Source: a virus
DNA length: 43,211 bases
Direction: 5' to 3' (one strand)
IMG/VR virus record: IMGVR_UViG_3300031521_000134
Location: 1 to 43,211 of that record
Position numbers and translations under genes: made by a program. The notes under the pieces are model-generated. The model saw only the letters and a program-made list of their open reading frames with translations. It was not told the origin of the DNA and did not search any database. Positions 33,207 through 40,490 of this stretch are shown here, in pieces. How positions within the stretch are numbered: position 1 is the first letter of the stretch; the number at the start of each line of letters is the position of its first letter.

Positions 33207-33430
33207 AAAGCGGCATCGGCATGACGCAAATCACATTCATAAAAGGCCGCATAATAACCATCTTCAGCCACTATTATATTTCCCTTTTGTTTAAATATCT
33301 CAATTCCATTTTTAGACATCTCTTGACCATACCCCGTTATGGCCTTGGTTAATTCTGCGTCCTCTTTCGACATTTCAAAAACATTATCTGTGTCTATTGG
33401 TAAAAACACAATCACTATATCGTTTTTCAT
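33203..33430 (-). CDS. Small unknown protein
   Basis: 75 residues: a strand (DIVIVFLPIDTDNVF), a helix (KEDAELTKAITGYGQEM) and a second strand pair (IEIFKQKGNIIVAED). Coupled by ATGA to the next gene. It looks like a small alpha/beta domain of unknown function. Confidence 0.55.
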   Translation of the reverse strand: MKNDIVIVFLPIDTDNVFEMSKEDAELTKAITGYGQEMSKNGIEIFKQKGNIIVAEDGYYAAFYECDLRHADAAL

Positions 33431-33441
33431 CTCTTTTTGTA

Positions 33442-33609
33442 TTATAAATTACTTGCCTCTTTCGTATCGTTCTGCAACTTAATCAACGCATCCTGCATTA
33501 AATCGAAATATTCTGCCCAATCCTTTTCGCTCCGGTTTGGCGGAAACTCAACAATGCAGTTGACTACATTTGCGAGTAAGGGGTATTTGTCGTGGAAGTC
33601 TTGGTTCAT
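33442..33609 (-). CDS. Very small conserved-looking early protein
   Basis: 55 residues starting MNQDFHDKYPLLANVVNC, mostly helical and acidic. Its ATG overlaps the previous stop (ATGA), which supports translation. No family recognised. Confidence 0.5.
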   Translation of the reverse strand: MNQDFHDKYPLLANVVNCIVEFPPNRSEKDWAEYFDLMQDALIKLQNDTKEASNL

Positions 33610-33890
33610 TTCATTGCCTCCTTTTTGCCATCTTCAACCCCTTTGATATATTCTTGCATTCCGTATGTTCTCATAGCCTTTCTGATAAGACCAAGAACCG
33701 GAAATATAACCGATATATCAATCAGGTTTTTATCTGCTTCTTCTTTTAGTATTTCGTATGGTGTCATTTCTTCCCTTCTATTCGTTTCATTTTTAAATAA
33801 TTCTTCACTATCCGCATAAAATCGACTATAACCTTTCGGTCTTGCACAGATACCTTTATTCTTGGCTCGTTCATCGAAAATCAGTTGCAT
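33606..33890 (-). CDS. Small unknown protein
   Basis: 94 residues. The first 40 are a basic region with KGICARPKGYSRFYADSEEL; the rest is helical (TPYEILKEEADKN, then FPVLGLIRKAMRTYGMQEY). A second in-frame Met at about residue 42 could be the true start, because the first 20 nt overlap the upstream gene. Family unknown. Confidence 0.5.
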   Translation of the reverse strand: MQLIFDERAKNKGICARPKGYSRFYADSEELFKNETNRREEMTPYEILKEEADKNLIDISVIFPVLGLIRKAMRTYGMQEYIKGVEDGKKEAMK

Positions 33891-34110
33891 AACAATCTTC
33901 CGTTATCGTCCAATCATCCAACAGCATCTCTTCAAATGCCACATCCATAACCTTCTTATCTTTGTAATGTCCTATTACCACCCAATTGAGCGTATTACTT
34001 CTGGTTGCTTTCTGACGTTCTATTTCTAATGATCGCTTACTTTTTCTGATTATTCGGAACCCGCGCTGGACTTTCCAGGGCTGGGAGAATTTTTGAGTAT
34101 CGTCTGACAT
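33871..34110 (-). CDS. Small basic unknown protein
   Basis: 79 residues, basic in the first 40 (FRIIRKSKRSLEIERQKATR), then a strand-helix pair (NWVVIGHYKDKKVMDVAFEE). It overlaps the upstream gene by 61 nt in another frame, which is long even for this compact operon, so one of the two starts may be later. No family recognised. Confidence 0.45.
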   Translation of the reverse strand: MSDDTQKFSQPWKVQRGFRIIRKSKRSLEIERQKATRSNTLNWVVIGHYKDKKVMDVAFEEMLLDDWTITEDCYATDFR

Positions 34111-34244
34111 TTTCGTAATTTTGTTATCATCATTTTTGCTTTCCTTTTCGTATTTAGGGTTCGGTTGTCGCTGCCCTGTATTCGGTCGATCTCTGCCAGT
34201 AGGATTAGGAGTGTTGTGCGGGTTTGGTTGGAGACGGTTATCAT
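34050..34244 (-). CDS. Small helical unknown protein
   Basis: 64 residues; a leading helix TTLLILLAEIDRIQ and a basic helix RKAKMMITKLRKCQTIL, with a Ser/Pro tail. It begins one base behind the methyltransferase stop, which supports translation. Its end overlaps the next gene by 61 nt. Confidence 0.45.
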   Translation of the reverse strand: MITVSNQTRTTLLILLAEIDRIQGSDNRTLNTKRKAKMMITKLRKCQTILKNSPSPGKSSAGSE

Positions 34245-34245
34245 G

Positions 34246-34719
34246 TTAATTTTTCATAAAGCACATCCAGTGAGTATTAGATAATTTACCTGATTTATGT
34301 CCAAATAAAGGTTTATACCCAATTGTATCCAAAATATCAGATACTTTTATTTGGCTTTCATTCCATTTGAAAATCAAAGTTCCAAAGGGTTCTAAAACTC
34401 TCATACATTCATCAAATCCTTGCTTAATATCCTGTCTCCATGTTGTTTCTAAAACTCCATACTTTTTACACATCCAACTATTTTTACCAAGCTGGTTCAT
34501 ATGAGGTGGATCAAATACAACCATCTTAAATGTGTTGTCAGGAAAGTCTATATTTCTGAAGTCCATAATAACATCTGGCTCAATATCGAGCTTCCTTCCA
34601 TCACAAAGAATATGATTTTCTGTTCTTATATCAGCAAATAACACATCTGGATTAGTTTTATCAAACCAAAACATCCTACTCCCACAACATGCATCTAAAA
34701 TCTTCTTTTCTGTTTTCAT
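34246..34719 (-). CDS. Class I methyltransferase with DPPH motif
   Basis: 157 residues. Motif I is LDACCGSRMFW (residues about 8-18) and motif IV is VVFDPPH (about 67-73), the DPPY/NPPY position of amino-methyltransferases with His in the last place. The fold is short and has no target-recognition domain. Such DPPH proteins are frequent in phages and are thought to methylate DNA, perhaps to protect it. It precedes the small early genes and follows the helicase gene by 11 nt. Confidence 0.75.
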   Translation of the reverse strand: MKTEKKILDACCGSRMFWFDKTNPDVLFADIRTENHILCDGRKLDIEPDVIMDFRNIDFPDNTFKMVVFDPPHMNQLGKNSWMCKKYGVLETTWRQDIKQGFDECMRVLEPFGTLIFKWNESQIKVSDILDTIGYKPLFGHKSGKLSNTHWMCFMKN

Positions 34720-34730
34720 CTCTTCTATTT

Positions 34731-36236
34731 TTAAATTGGCGGTAAATCATATTCCAGTTCTCTCTGATTCGGTACGCTCGGCTTCACTAGTGTTTTCCCC
34801 ATACACTTATACGCCACAACCCTGCTAAATTCTTCCTTACTCATCGTCAATAATCCCTGAGAAGCTAACCGATCCCATTCCGCCAACATTGGCATGATGT
34901 AGTAGGTGTAAGTCATTCCATCCGCTTTTCGATCCTTCTGGAAATTCTTTTCTTTCAGTTTTTCGGCAAACTTGACATTCGAGAATGCATTGTAGCCAGA
35001 TGCTTTGCAATAGTCCACATACTGCTTATACAGATCCTTTGCGGTTATTTGCATCGGGGCGTGGGTCTTATAGACGGGGATGTTGTAGTATTCCTGATCT
35101 TCTATGAATTTGAGGATCGAATTTGAGTTCATCTCATACTCAATTGCACGATCCGTTATTATTTCCGGTTCTGAAACCTTATACCCATTAGCTGAAACCA
35201 TATCGAAACCATCTAATACCCAGTTTAATATAGCAGGCAATTCCTCAATTAATTCTCTGTGCAAATTAAGGTTTCTTTTCTCAATAGGAATCTTAACGTC
35301 AAATGGTATGACACTGAAACGTCTAAAATATCCGTCGCTATAATCCTGAGTGATAGGAAGTTCGTTGGCGTTTGCAATCAGTAATGGAATGTAATAGGCC
35401 GTAAAAGATTCCGAATATATCTGCCTCGCTTGCACTGGCTCTCCGCTTATTAAATTTTTAAAAACCTCTCCAGACAATTCTTTCTTTCCTAAGTCGGAGC
35501 AATAGTTTAAAATCTTCCCATTAATGGACGCTAAATTTTTCTGCTTGTCACCACCGCTTACTAAGGAACCAATATCAAAAGATGTCGTATTGCTTTTGCC
35601 AACAAGCCTTGTTATGACCTCATACACTACGCTCTTCCCGTTTGCGCCAGATCCAAGTAAAACCAATAATTTTTCGAGCTTATACCTTGATCTGTCGGCA
35701 AATAGAAGCCCACAATACTGTTGAAGCGTGATCCTGACAGACTCTAATGGTAAAACCTCTTCTAAAAATTTAATCCATTTCGGACACTTAGCGTTTGCAT
35801 CGTAATTATAATCAATGCGATTTATCACCATATGCCTCGGAGAGAATTCAGATAATTCCCTTGTTTCTGCATTAAGTATTCCGTTTTCGAAACAAAGAGA
35901 TCGGCGGTCTAGCTGGAATTCTCTTGAAGACAGCGATCTCATTACAACTTTTATCATTTGGGGAAAACTTCTTGTGAGTACCCCATTGCTGACGCCGTTT
36001 TTTCTCATACTTTCAAAGACGGCATTTTCGAGTACTTCATTCTTGGCTTCAACGTAAGAATGGCCATCAAAGTAGACAATGCCCCCATTGTGCTTATAAA
36101 TGTCAAGCACTGGTAATGCGTCGAGATAGACAAATGCGATACCGCCTATTTTCTCCTCCTTATTGTCGAGTACTACTGCGTCCCTTAGTTTGGGCTTATT
36201 GATGGCTTCCGATAGACCTTCTACCAGACTTTTCAA
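34731..36236 (-). CDS. SF3 helicase / D5-like primase-helicase
   Basis: 501 residues from the chosen start. A D5_N-like region precedes a Walker A motif GSGANGKS (about 195-202); the block LISGEPVQARQIYSESFTAY and the NANELP / GYFRRF motifs complete the superfamily 3 helicase core. Residues from about 405 form a C-terminal winged-helix-like domain (DLYKQYVDYCKASGY, then KDRKADGMTYTYY). No primase domain is present, so priming may come from elsewhere. The start is uncertain: an ATG at 36341 opens the frame, but it lies inside the small HTH gene; a TTG at 36236, one base behind that gene's stop, is preferred. Confidence 0.85.
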   Translation of the reverse strand: MKSLVEGLSEAINKPKLRDAVVLDNKEEKIGGIAFVYLDALPVLDIYKHNGGIVYFDGHSYVEAKNEVLENAVFESMRKNGVSNGVLTRSFPQMIKVVMRSLSSREFQLDRRSLCFENGILNAETRELSEFSPRHMVINRIDYNYDANAKCPKWIKFLEEVLPLESVRITLQQYCGLLFADRSRYKLEKLLVLLGSGANGKSVVYEVITRLVGKSNTTSFDIGSLVSGGDKQKNLASINGKILNYCSDLGKKELSGEVFKNLISGEPVQARQIYSESFTAYYIPLLIANANELPITQDYSDGYFRRFSVIPFDVKIPIEKRNLNLHRELIEELPAILNWVLDGFDMVSANGYKVSEPEIITDRAIEYEMNSNSILKFIEDQEYYNIPVYKTHAPMQITAKDLYKQYVDYCKASGYNAFSNVKFAEKLKEKNFQKDRKADGMTYTYYIMPMLAEWDRLASQGLLTMSKEEFSRVVAYKCMGKTLVKPSVPNQRELEYDLPPI

Positions 36237-36237
36237 T

Positions 36238-36456
36238 TTAGATAACTCTAAAAAAAGAAGTTGAGAAAAAGTTAAACTGCGCGGCTTTCCCGTTTCGCAC
36301 GTGACTGTAAGGTGACCCCAAGGAATTTTTAGAAAGCCCAAGGCTTCTTGAGTAAGCTAATCTCGTGAGCCATACGTGTCCATCACAAATTACTGAGTCT
36401 TCCGAAATCTGGATGACTGTTTTAAACTCCCCTGCTGTATCATTCTGTTTTTTCAT
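36238..36456 (-). CDS. Small helix-turn-helix-like protein ahead of the helicase
   Basis: 72 residues. A short strand region (TVIQISEDSVICDGHVW) precedes a likely helix-turn-helix (LTRLAYSRSLGLSKNS, then HVRNGKAAQF). It could bind DNA at the replication start or control the operon. Its 3' end includes seven T (CTTCTTTTTTTAG), and a +1 shift there would fuse it to the helicase frame; this may be a real fusion, a split gene or chance. Confidence 0.55.
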   Translation of the reverse strand: MKKQNDTAGEFKTVIQISEDSVICDGHVWLTRLAYSRSLGLSKNSLGSPYSHVRNGKAAQFNFFSTSFFRVI

Positions 36457-36477
36457 CGTTGTATTTTTTGGTGGCTG

Positions 36478-36508
36478 TAAAGATAATACATTTATTTGAA
36501 TTACCAAA
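36478..36508 (-). promoter_or_regulatory. Promoter of the helicase operon
   Basis: TTTG (36508-36505), 19-nt spacer, TATCTTTA (36485-36478). It lies directly behind the upstream stop at 36511. Confidence 0.6.
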
Positions 36509-36510
36509 CA

Positions 36511-36837
36511 TTAATCAATTTCAAATAGGTCCTCGTGTAGGTATGGCTCCTCCCTTACCATCTTAAGCAATATCCCATAGTTCACTAAGTCAATAATACT
36601 ATTGTCAATCGACTCATTATTCGGCACTTTACTTCCCTGAAGATTCCCTATCCTGACTGCTTTGGTCGCTATGAAAACCAGAAGAACTTGCTCCGGCGTA
36701 ATCCCAACCATAGAAGCGACTATTTTGAAATTTGATAGGCGATCCTCATTAACATAGTCATCCCCCTTGCTGTCCTGTATTTTACTTAGCTCGTCAAATA
36801 TGGCAGTGAATGCTGCGGCTTGCTGTGTTTTGGTCAT
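36511..36837 (-). CDS. DUF1599-like (nucleotide-modification-associated) protein
   Basis: 108 residues, helical. The series SKGDDYVNEDRLSNF, VFIATKAVRIGNLQ, and NSIIDLVNYGILL has the order seen in DUF1599 / Nmad1: a K-x-DY motif, a KA-x-RI helix and a closing D-LVNY helix. Such proteins are linked to modified-nucleotide pathways, although no reaction is proven. It overlaps the broken DUF4406 gene by 4 nt, another nucleotide-linked family, which fits a shared context. Confidence 0.6.
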   Translation of the reverse strand: MTKTQQAAAFTAIFDELSKIQDSKGDDYVNEDRLSNFKIVASMVGITPEQVLLVFIATKAVRIGNLQGSKVPNNESIDNSIIDLVNYGILLKMVREEPYLHEDLFEID

Positions 36838-37151
36838 TTGTAAAATTGTTTTAGTTGTTTAATATAATAAAATACTGGTAGTAATAGTTCCTGCACATAC
36901 CTGACTTCCCCATCTGCGCCGGAAGATTCGCCTCCAAGCCGGAGAACGCAATCACATACGCTCACCCATTCCAAATTCAACCTGATCCAATCGTGGTAGT
37001 CTCTCGGATGCGCCATATGCTGAAAGTGGCTATAAAGCGGTGCAAATAGTGCGAATCCGCCATTTATAAGCTCGTCAACTGTGTCAATTTACAGTTTTAC
37101 GTTTACTGCGATGTCGCCTAAAGTATATGGCGATGCTATGTAGACTTTTAT
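36834..37151 (-). pseudogene. DUF4406 gene with ochre stop and lost start
   Basis: The frame reads KVYIASPYTLGD..VNVKL, then TAA at 37089-37091, then IDTVDELINGGFA, FAPLYSHFQHMAHP and LRLGGESSGADGE, the full set of a DUF4406 nucleoside-deoxyribosyltransferase-like protein of 105 residues. A Gln codon CAA is expected at the stop. At the expected start, 37151, the codon is ATA in TTATAAAAG; one G would restore an ATGA overlap with the methyltransferase stop. Two G:C to A:T changes therefore explain both losses. A residual ORF from 37016 could still make the C-terminal 60 residues, though it lacks the binding site. Confidence 0.8.
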
Positions 37152-37711
37152 AATTTTATTGGCTTTAATAATGGAATATATTTGCAATCCACATTTCCCT
37201 TAATCCAAACCGTCCAAATAATTTCTAATGTTGGGGATCCGGTCTTTCCACCTTTTACTCTTTCCTGATATAGAAAATCTGGTCTCCATGTAAGCGGAAG
37301 TATGTACGATGGTGGGTTCCTGAAAAATAGATTGGCTCTCTTCTTTGCGTGCCAATACTGGCTTTTTAAAACCATCGCGACAATGTCAGCCTCCCCTAAT
37401 GCCTTTTCAATAAACTCGGCAGATAAGTTGAAGGGTGGATTTGTAATAATAACATTGCAATCTTCTTTCGCTGTCAGGTAATCCGTTCCCGTGCTTAAGT
37501 CTGTTTCGATAACGTTGTGCCCGTAAGATTTCATCACATCTGCCATCGCGCCATTACCTGATGCGCACTCCCATATCTTACATGGTTTCAATTTCAAAAA
37601 ATCCATTAGCACAATCGTCACATCTGGTGGTGTAGGATAAAAATCCAATTCTCTCCTATCCTCTTTTCTGCCGCCTCCTGTTAATTGCAGTTGTTTCTGT
37701 GTTGGTGTCAT
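37148..37711 (-). CDS. N6-adenine DNA methyltransferase-like protein
   Basis: 187 residues. A YPTPPDVT motif (about 25-32) is followed by motif I WECASGNGAMADVM and motif IV VIITNPPFN (about 88-96), the signature of gamma-type amino-methyltransferases on adenine. The rest includes the aromatic PLTWRPDFLY segment. There is no restriction enzyme nearby, so an anti-restriction role is likely. Its start overlaps the upstream gene by 4 nt. Confidence 0.8.
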   Translation of the reverse strand: MTPTQKQLQLTGGGRKEDRRELDFYPTPPDVTIVLMDFLKLKPCKIWECASGNGAMADVMKSYGHNVIETDLSTGTDYLTAKEDCNVIITNPPFNLSAEFIEKALGEADIVAMVLKSQYWHAKKRANLFFRNPPSYILPLTWRPDFLYQERVKGGKTGSPTLEIIWTVWIKGNVDCKYIPLLKPIKL

Positions 37712-38031
37712 ACCCGTTTCATCTTTTCTACGATTTGTACTCCTTTAAAATAATTAAAAAACCTCTCCTCAATCCCCCTAACTTCTAATCCGTTCCCGAA
37801 GATCAACCCCACATCGGTTCGCTTCCGTTCGACTAACCACCCTTCATTATCGCAGGAGCCAGTCGGTCGGCCTATATTGGAGAAGTATTCAACTCTTGTT
37901 ACCACTTTCTCGGTTTCTGAAAGTTCCCAGAGGCTTCGGTTCTTTGAGGGTGTGTGAATCCAGATACGTTTCATTTCCTCGATTCGCTTGAGGCGTATAA
38001 CATCTGCCTTTACTGTTTCTGGAGTCTTCAT
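37708..38031 (-). CDS. Unknown early protein
   Basis: 107 residues, basic front half (VKADVIRLKRIEEMKRIWIH) then a beta-rich half (DVGLIFGNGLEVRGIEERFF). Coupled by ATGA on both sides. Not recognised. Confidence 0.6.
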   Translation of the reverse strand: MKTPETVKADVIRLKRIEEMKRIWIHTPSKNRSLWELSETEKVVTRVEYFSNIGRPTGSCDNEGWLVERKRTDVGLIFGNGLEVRGIEERFFNYFKGVQIVEKMKRV

Positions 38032-38258
38032 AATCTCGTTAATTGTATTATTTTACTTTTAACATCAAAGACGTATCTCTTATCAAATTCAGAGCTTCCT
38101 TTCGGGTATAACTGCATTGCGGAATGTTTTACACCTTCATTGTAGGACTCTTTTTGGGATAACTCAATCAGATTTAATACTGTTTGTAACCCGTAAAAAT
38201 AATCAAACCCGTGTGCCTCGTTTGGGGCGTTACTAATTATTTCTCTTGCTGTTCTCAT
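38028..38258 (-). CDS. Small unknown early protein
   Basis: 76 residues, helical (MRTAREIISNAPNEAHGF, then VLNLIELSQKESYNEGV), with a basic end. A strong GGAGG lies 6 nt ahead of its start, rare in this genome, and is supplied by the end of the peptide gene just upstream. Confidence 0.6.
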   Translation of the reverse strand: MRTAREIISNAPNEAHGFDYFYGLQTVLNLIELSQKESYNEGVKHSAMQLYPKGSSEFDKRYVFDVKSKIIQLTRL

Positions 38259-38261
38259 ATT

Positions 38262-38327
38262 TTACCTCCACTCCTCCGGCTCATCTGTGTAGTCGGTTTC
38301 TTCAATTAACTCATTTTCAGTAGCCAT
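38262..38327 (-). CDS. Possible 21-residue acidic peptide
   Basis: ATG overlaps the end of the zinc-ribbon gene; the product begins MATENELIEETDYTDEPE and its last codons contain the GGAGG for the next gene. It may be a coupling peptide or not be translated on its own. Confidence 0.3.
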   Translation of the reverse strand: MATENELIEETDYTDEPEEWR

Positions 38328-38517
38328 GATAGCTTTCCTCGTCTTTAGTTTCTGGAATAAACCTCTCAATATTAGACTCATGTCCACAGAAATTGCAACG
38401 ACACATATCATTCATTCTCGTTACGTTCGTAGCCCCACAACCCTCTCTTGGGCAGGTCAGGACGAGTGCGGTATATCCGTCATCGTCTTCTGGTTGGTAT
38501 CCAGTGGGTGTTCTCAT
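38317..38517 (-). CDS. Small zinc-ribbon protein
   Basis: 66 residues. Cysteine pairs C-x4-C (CPREGC) and C-x-C-x2-C (CRCNFC) in one small domain suit a zinc ribbon that binds nucleic acid or protein. The start used (38517) overlaps the previous stop in ATGA; twelve further upstream codons are also open. The acidic C-terminus (ETKDEESYHGY) is typical of regulators that dock on larger partners. Not further assigned. Confidence 0.65.
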   Translation of the reverse strand: MRTPTGYQPEDDDGYTALVLTCPREGCGATNVTRMNDMCRCNFCGHESNIERFIPETKDEESYHGY

Positions 38518-38807
38518 TTCTTTTTCTTTATTGGTGAATTGTGGTGTATGCATCCAAAATATTCATCTGTCACAAAACAATACTGACTTTTATCGGTAGC
38601 TCCAAATGGAACTTCATTCTTTTGACTTTCGAATCTTTGGACACCCATATGCTTTCCGCTTCTATTGTTCCTATCGAGTACTTTTACATCTCCAGAGTTC
38701 GATGTTGTAAAATACCATTTGTGGCAGGTGCATATTCCGTTAAATTTAGAATATTCTAATTCTGCCTGTTGATTCTTCCAGCTCGCGCATGTTTTACATA
38801 GCTTCAT
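38514..38807 (-). CDS. Cysteine-rich small protein
   Basis: 97 residues with C-x2-C (CKTC), a second pair CTCH and later CFV/CIHH positions, so one or two metal sites are likely. It ends in four lysines. Overlaps the next gene by ATGA and the previous gene by 14 nt. Similar small cysteine proteins occur in many phage early regions; function unknown. Confidence 0.6.
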   Translation of the reverse strand: MKLCKTCASWKNQQAELEYSKFNGICTCHKWYFTTSNSGDVKVLDRNNRSGKHMGVQRFESQKNEVPFGATDKSQYCFVTDEYFGCIHHNSPIKKKK

Positions 38808-38970
38808 CAGTTACCTCCTTCCAAATCATTCCGCAACATCCAATTTCGCCCAGCTCCTTACATAATTCGTCGGCTTCTTCGGTGCAGGGATAACCCGCGC
38901 ATCCGTGGCATAATCCACTATCTGACTCTTCTTGCTGCTCGTAAGTAATTCCTTTGTGTTCTGTTTTCAT
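38794..38970 (-). CDS. Small cysteine-rich early protein
   Basis: 58 residues: MKTEHKGITYEQQEESD, then a C-x2-C-x4-C unit (CHGCAGYPC), a further C and a CC pair before GMIWKEV. The arrangement suggests zinc binding. The start is the first ATG behind the DUF7736-like gene (6 nt), and the stop overlaps the next gene. Confidence 0.55.
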   Translation of the reverse strand: MKTEHKGITYEQQEESDSGLCHGCAGYPCTEEADELCKELGEIGCCGMIWKEVTDEAM

Positions 38971-38976
38971 CTTTTA

Positions 38977-39312
38977 TTATTTAGTATTAGGTGATTCAAG
39001 TCCTGCTATAAAATTTATTTGAAAATCAATTTTTTCAAGCTCTATCTCATAATCAGAGTAGTCATCATCAATAAGTTTCATTAATTCCCTGAAATCATTA
39101 GTTCGATAAACGGCTTTAATTTTGCCCAAAACACTAACCCCATCCGCAAACCATTTGGGATTGACTTCCTTTATTTTTCTCATTCCGGTCGGCAGTTGAT
39201 GTGTCATTAAATTATCTGAGAAGACAAAATTTAACATCTCATACACATCACCAATGTCGGTTGATAATCTGCCATCTAATAGCGAGAAGGCTTTTTTAAG
39301 TGATACTTTCAT
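38977..39312 (-). CDS. DUF7736-like phage protein
   Basis: 111 residues. The segment DIGDVYEMLNFVFSDNLMTH, with HQLPTGMRK, matches the LEDVY..LN...D.LFTHQLPR pattern that I associate with DUF7736 of phages. The C-terminal half is helical (IKAVYRTNDFRELMKLIDDD). No activity is known for the family. It is downstream of the opal-broken gene in the same operon. Confidence 0.6.
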   Translation of the reverse strand: MKVSLKKAFSLLDGRLSTDIGDVYEMLNFVFSDNLMTHQLPTGMRKIKEVNPKWFADGVSVLGKIKAVYRTNDFRELMKLIDDDYSDYEIELEKIDFQINFIAGLESPNTK

Positions 39313-39326
39313 CTTTCCTGTTATTA

Positions 39327-39506
39327 TTAAATTTCTACTGGCTTATCTCCCCACTTCAGTTCCCGTCCAATTAGTTTCTGGATTGATCCAGATGGGAGGT
39401 GTATATACACATCATCGGAATCGCTAAAATATCTAATCACACCCTTTACTGGTTTATCTTGGTAAATTCATTCCGACTTATCCTCATCAACTGCTAAATA
39501 TGCCAT
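39327..39506 (-). pseudogene. Small phage gene broken by an opal stop
   Basis: The frame reads MAYLAVDEDKSE, TGA at 39468-39470, then IYQDKPVKGVIRYFSD and LPSGSIQKLIGRELKW to a TAA at 39327 (59 codons). Relatives of this small family, as I remember them, have Trp where the stop lies (E-W-I pattern), so TGG to TGA explains it. The start follows the promoter at 39533-39563 with a leader near 20 nt. Confidence 0.65.
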
Positions 39507-39532
39507 ACGTTTTTGTTTTGGTTTGCATGATG

Positions 39533-39563
39533 CAAAGATAATATATTTATTCGGATTCACAAC
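39533..39563 (-). promoter_or_regulatory. Promoter of the 36.5-39.5 kb early operon
   Basis: GTTG (39563-39560), 19-nt spacer, TATCTTTG (39540-39533). Confidence 0.6.
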
Positions 39564-39595
39564 TATTTTTAGGGTTTATTTTGGATTATTTTTAT

Positions 39596-39784
39596 TTATC
39601 TAATTAATCCAACTTTAGTCATCCACTCCCGCTCCTTTTCTTCCGATTCGAATTGAACCCAGAGAACCTTATGCACATAAGACCAGCACTTAACGAATAC
39701 GCCATCTAATTCCGCTTGCTCACAGATTCTCCCGTATTGCCCATCTCTACAAGCCCGTGTAAATGTTATTCTTCTTTGGATCAT
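39596..39784 (-). CDS. Small unknown early protein
   Basis: 62 residues, Trp-rich (CWSYVHKVLWVQFE), with a likely beta sheet and a helical end (EEKEREWMTKVGL). It overlaps the upstream gene by 4 nt and is the last gene of that operon. Confidence 0.55.
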   Translation of the reverse strand: MIQRRITFTRACRDGQYGRICEQAELDGVFVKCWSYVHKVLWVQFESEEKEREWMTKVGLIR

Positions 39785-40329
39785 TTTGTTGAAATTAAAA
39801 TAAACGGTCTCCTAACTCCCAATGCTAAAAATTCAGCGGCTTCCAGTGCTTTTAACGCCTTTTCTTCAACCGCGCCATCCAATTCAAATAATGAATATAA
39901 AGCTCCAAGCGCAAAATTATCGCCACATCCAACAGAATCTATTCCATTAAGGTTTTCTCCGACCTGAAAATCACCTTCGACTCTAAATAATCTGTCCTTG
40001 TATCCAACCAAAAAGAATCCACCTCTCTCTTGACCGTCGTCATCTTTTTGCATGTATCCACCCTCTCTGTAGCACCTCCTGACCTCATCAATAAAATCAG
40101 TGCACATATATTCGTAAAGATCCTTATCTTTTATTTCTGGTTGCTTAAACGAAAATTTAAGCAGTTGCATCATTCGCCACGAAGACGTACATCCAAAGAC
40201 AAAATCGCCATTCTTGAAAACTTTCGGATCTTTCCTTATGAAAATATTTAATCCGCCAGATGACGCTGAATCTCCGCCAATTACAACCGCCTTTGATTTC
40301 TTATCTACTATTCCTACTATGCAAGTCAT
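39781..40329 (-). CDS. Proteasome/HslV-like Ntn-hydrolase fold protein
   Basis: 182 residues. It begins MTCIVGIVDKKSKAVVIGGD: the N-terminal Thr after Met, the strand CIVGIV and the GGDSAS turn follow proteasome beta-type subunits and HslV, whose nucleophile is an N-terminal Thr. FGCTSSWRMMQLLKF matches the later G-x-x-x-x-R helix. Lys at the usual place (about 40, in KDPKVF) is present. Phage proteins of this type may cut host or phage proteins or act on amide bonds; the substrate is unknown. It is coupled by ATGA on both sides. Confidence 0.65.
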   Translation of the reverse strand: MTCIVGIVDKKSKAVVIGGDSASSGGLNIFIRKDPKVFKNGDFVFGCTSSWRMMQLLKFSFKQPEIKDKDLYEYMCTDFIDEVRRCYREGGYMQKDDDGQERGGFFLVGYKDRLFRVEGDFQVGENLNGIDSVGCGDNFALGALYSLFELDGAVEEKALKALEAAEFLALGVRRPFILISTK

Positions 40330-40490
40330 TTCTCCCCCTCCTTTTCGATTCGTTCCAATTCGGTTATGAATGTGCGGTAACAGTTAAGCTCAGTTCCGAG
40401 CACTGTTAATTGAATGCAGTTGCCGCCTTTCTTTATCAGCTTCATTTGTTCTTTTATTTTGGCTTGGTACTCTTCTATTAACTCTCTCAT
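40326..40490 (-). CDS. Small coiled-coil-like early protein
   Basis: 54 residues: helix (MRELIEEYQAKIKEQMKLI), a GGNCIQLTVLGTEL turn and a closing helix (ELERIEKEGEK). ATGA overlaps at both ends support it as a gene. The pattern is common in small phage proteins of unknown role. Confidence 0.6.
   Translation of the reverse strand: MRELIEEYQAKIKEQMKLIKKGGNCIQLTVLGTELNCYRTFITELERIEKEGEK

Noticed and set aside
36342-36507. Upstream extension of the small HTH gene to 36507
   Set aside because: The extra codons overlap the promoter at 36478-36508; the ATG at 36456 is downstream of it.
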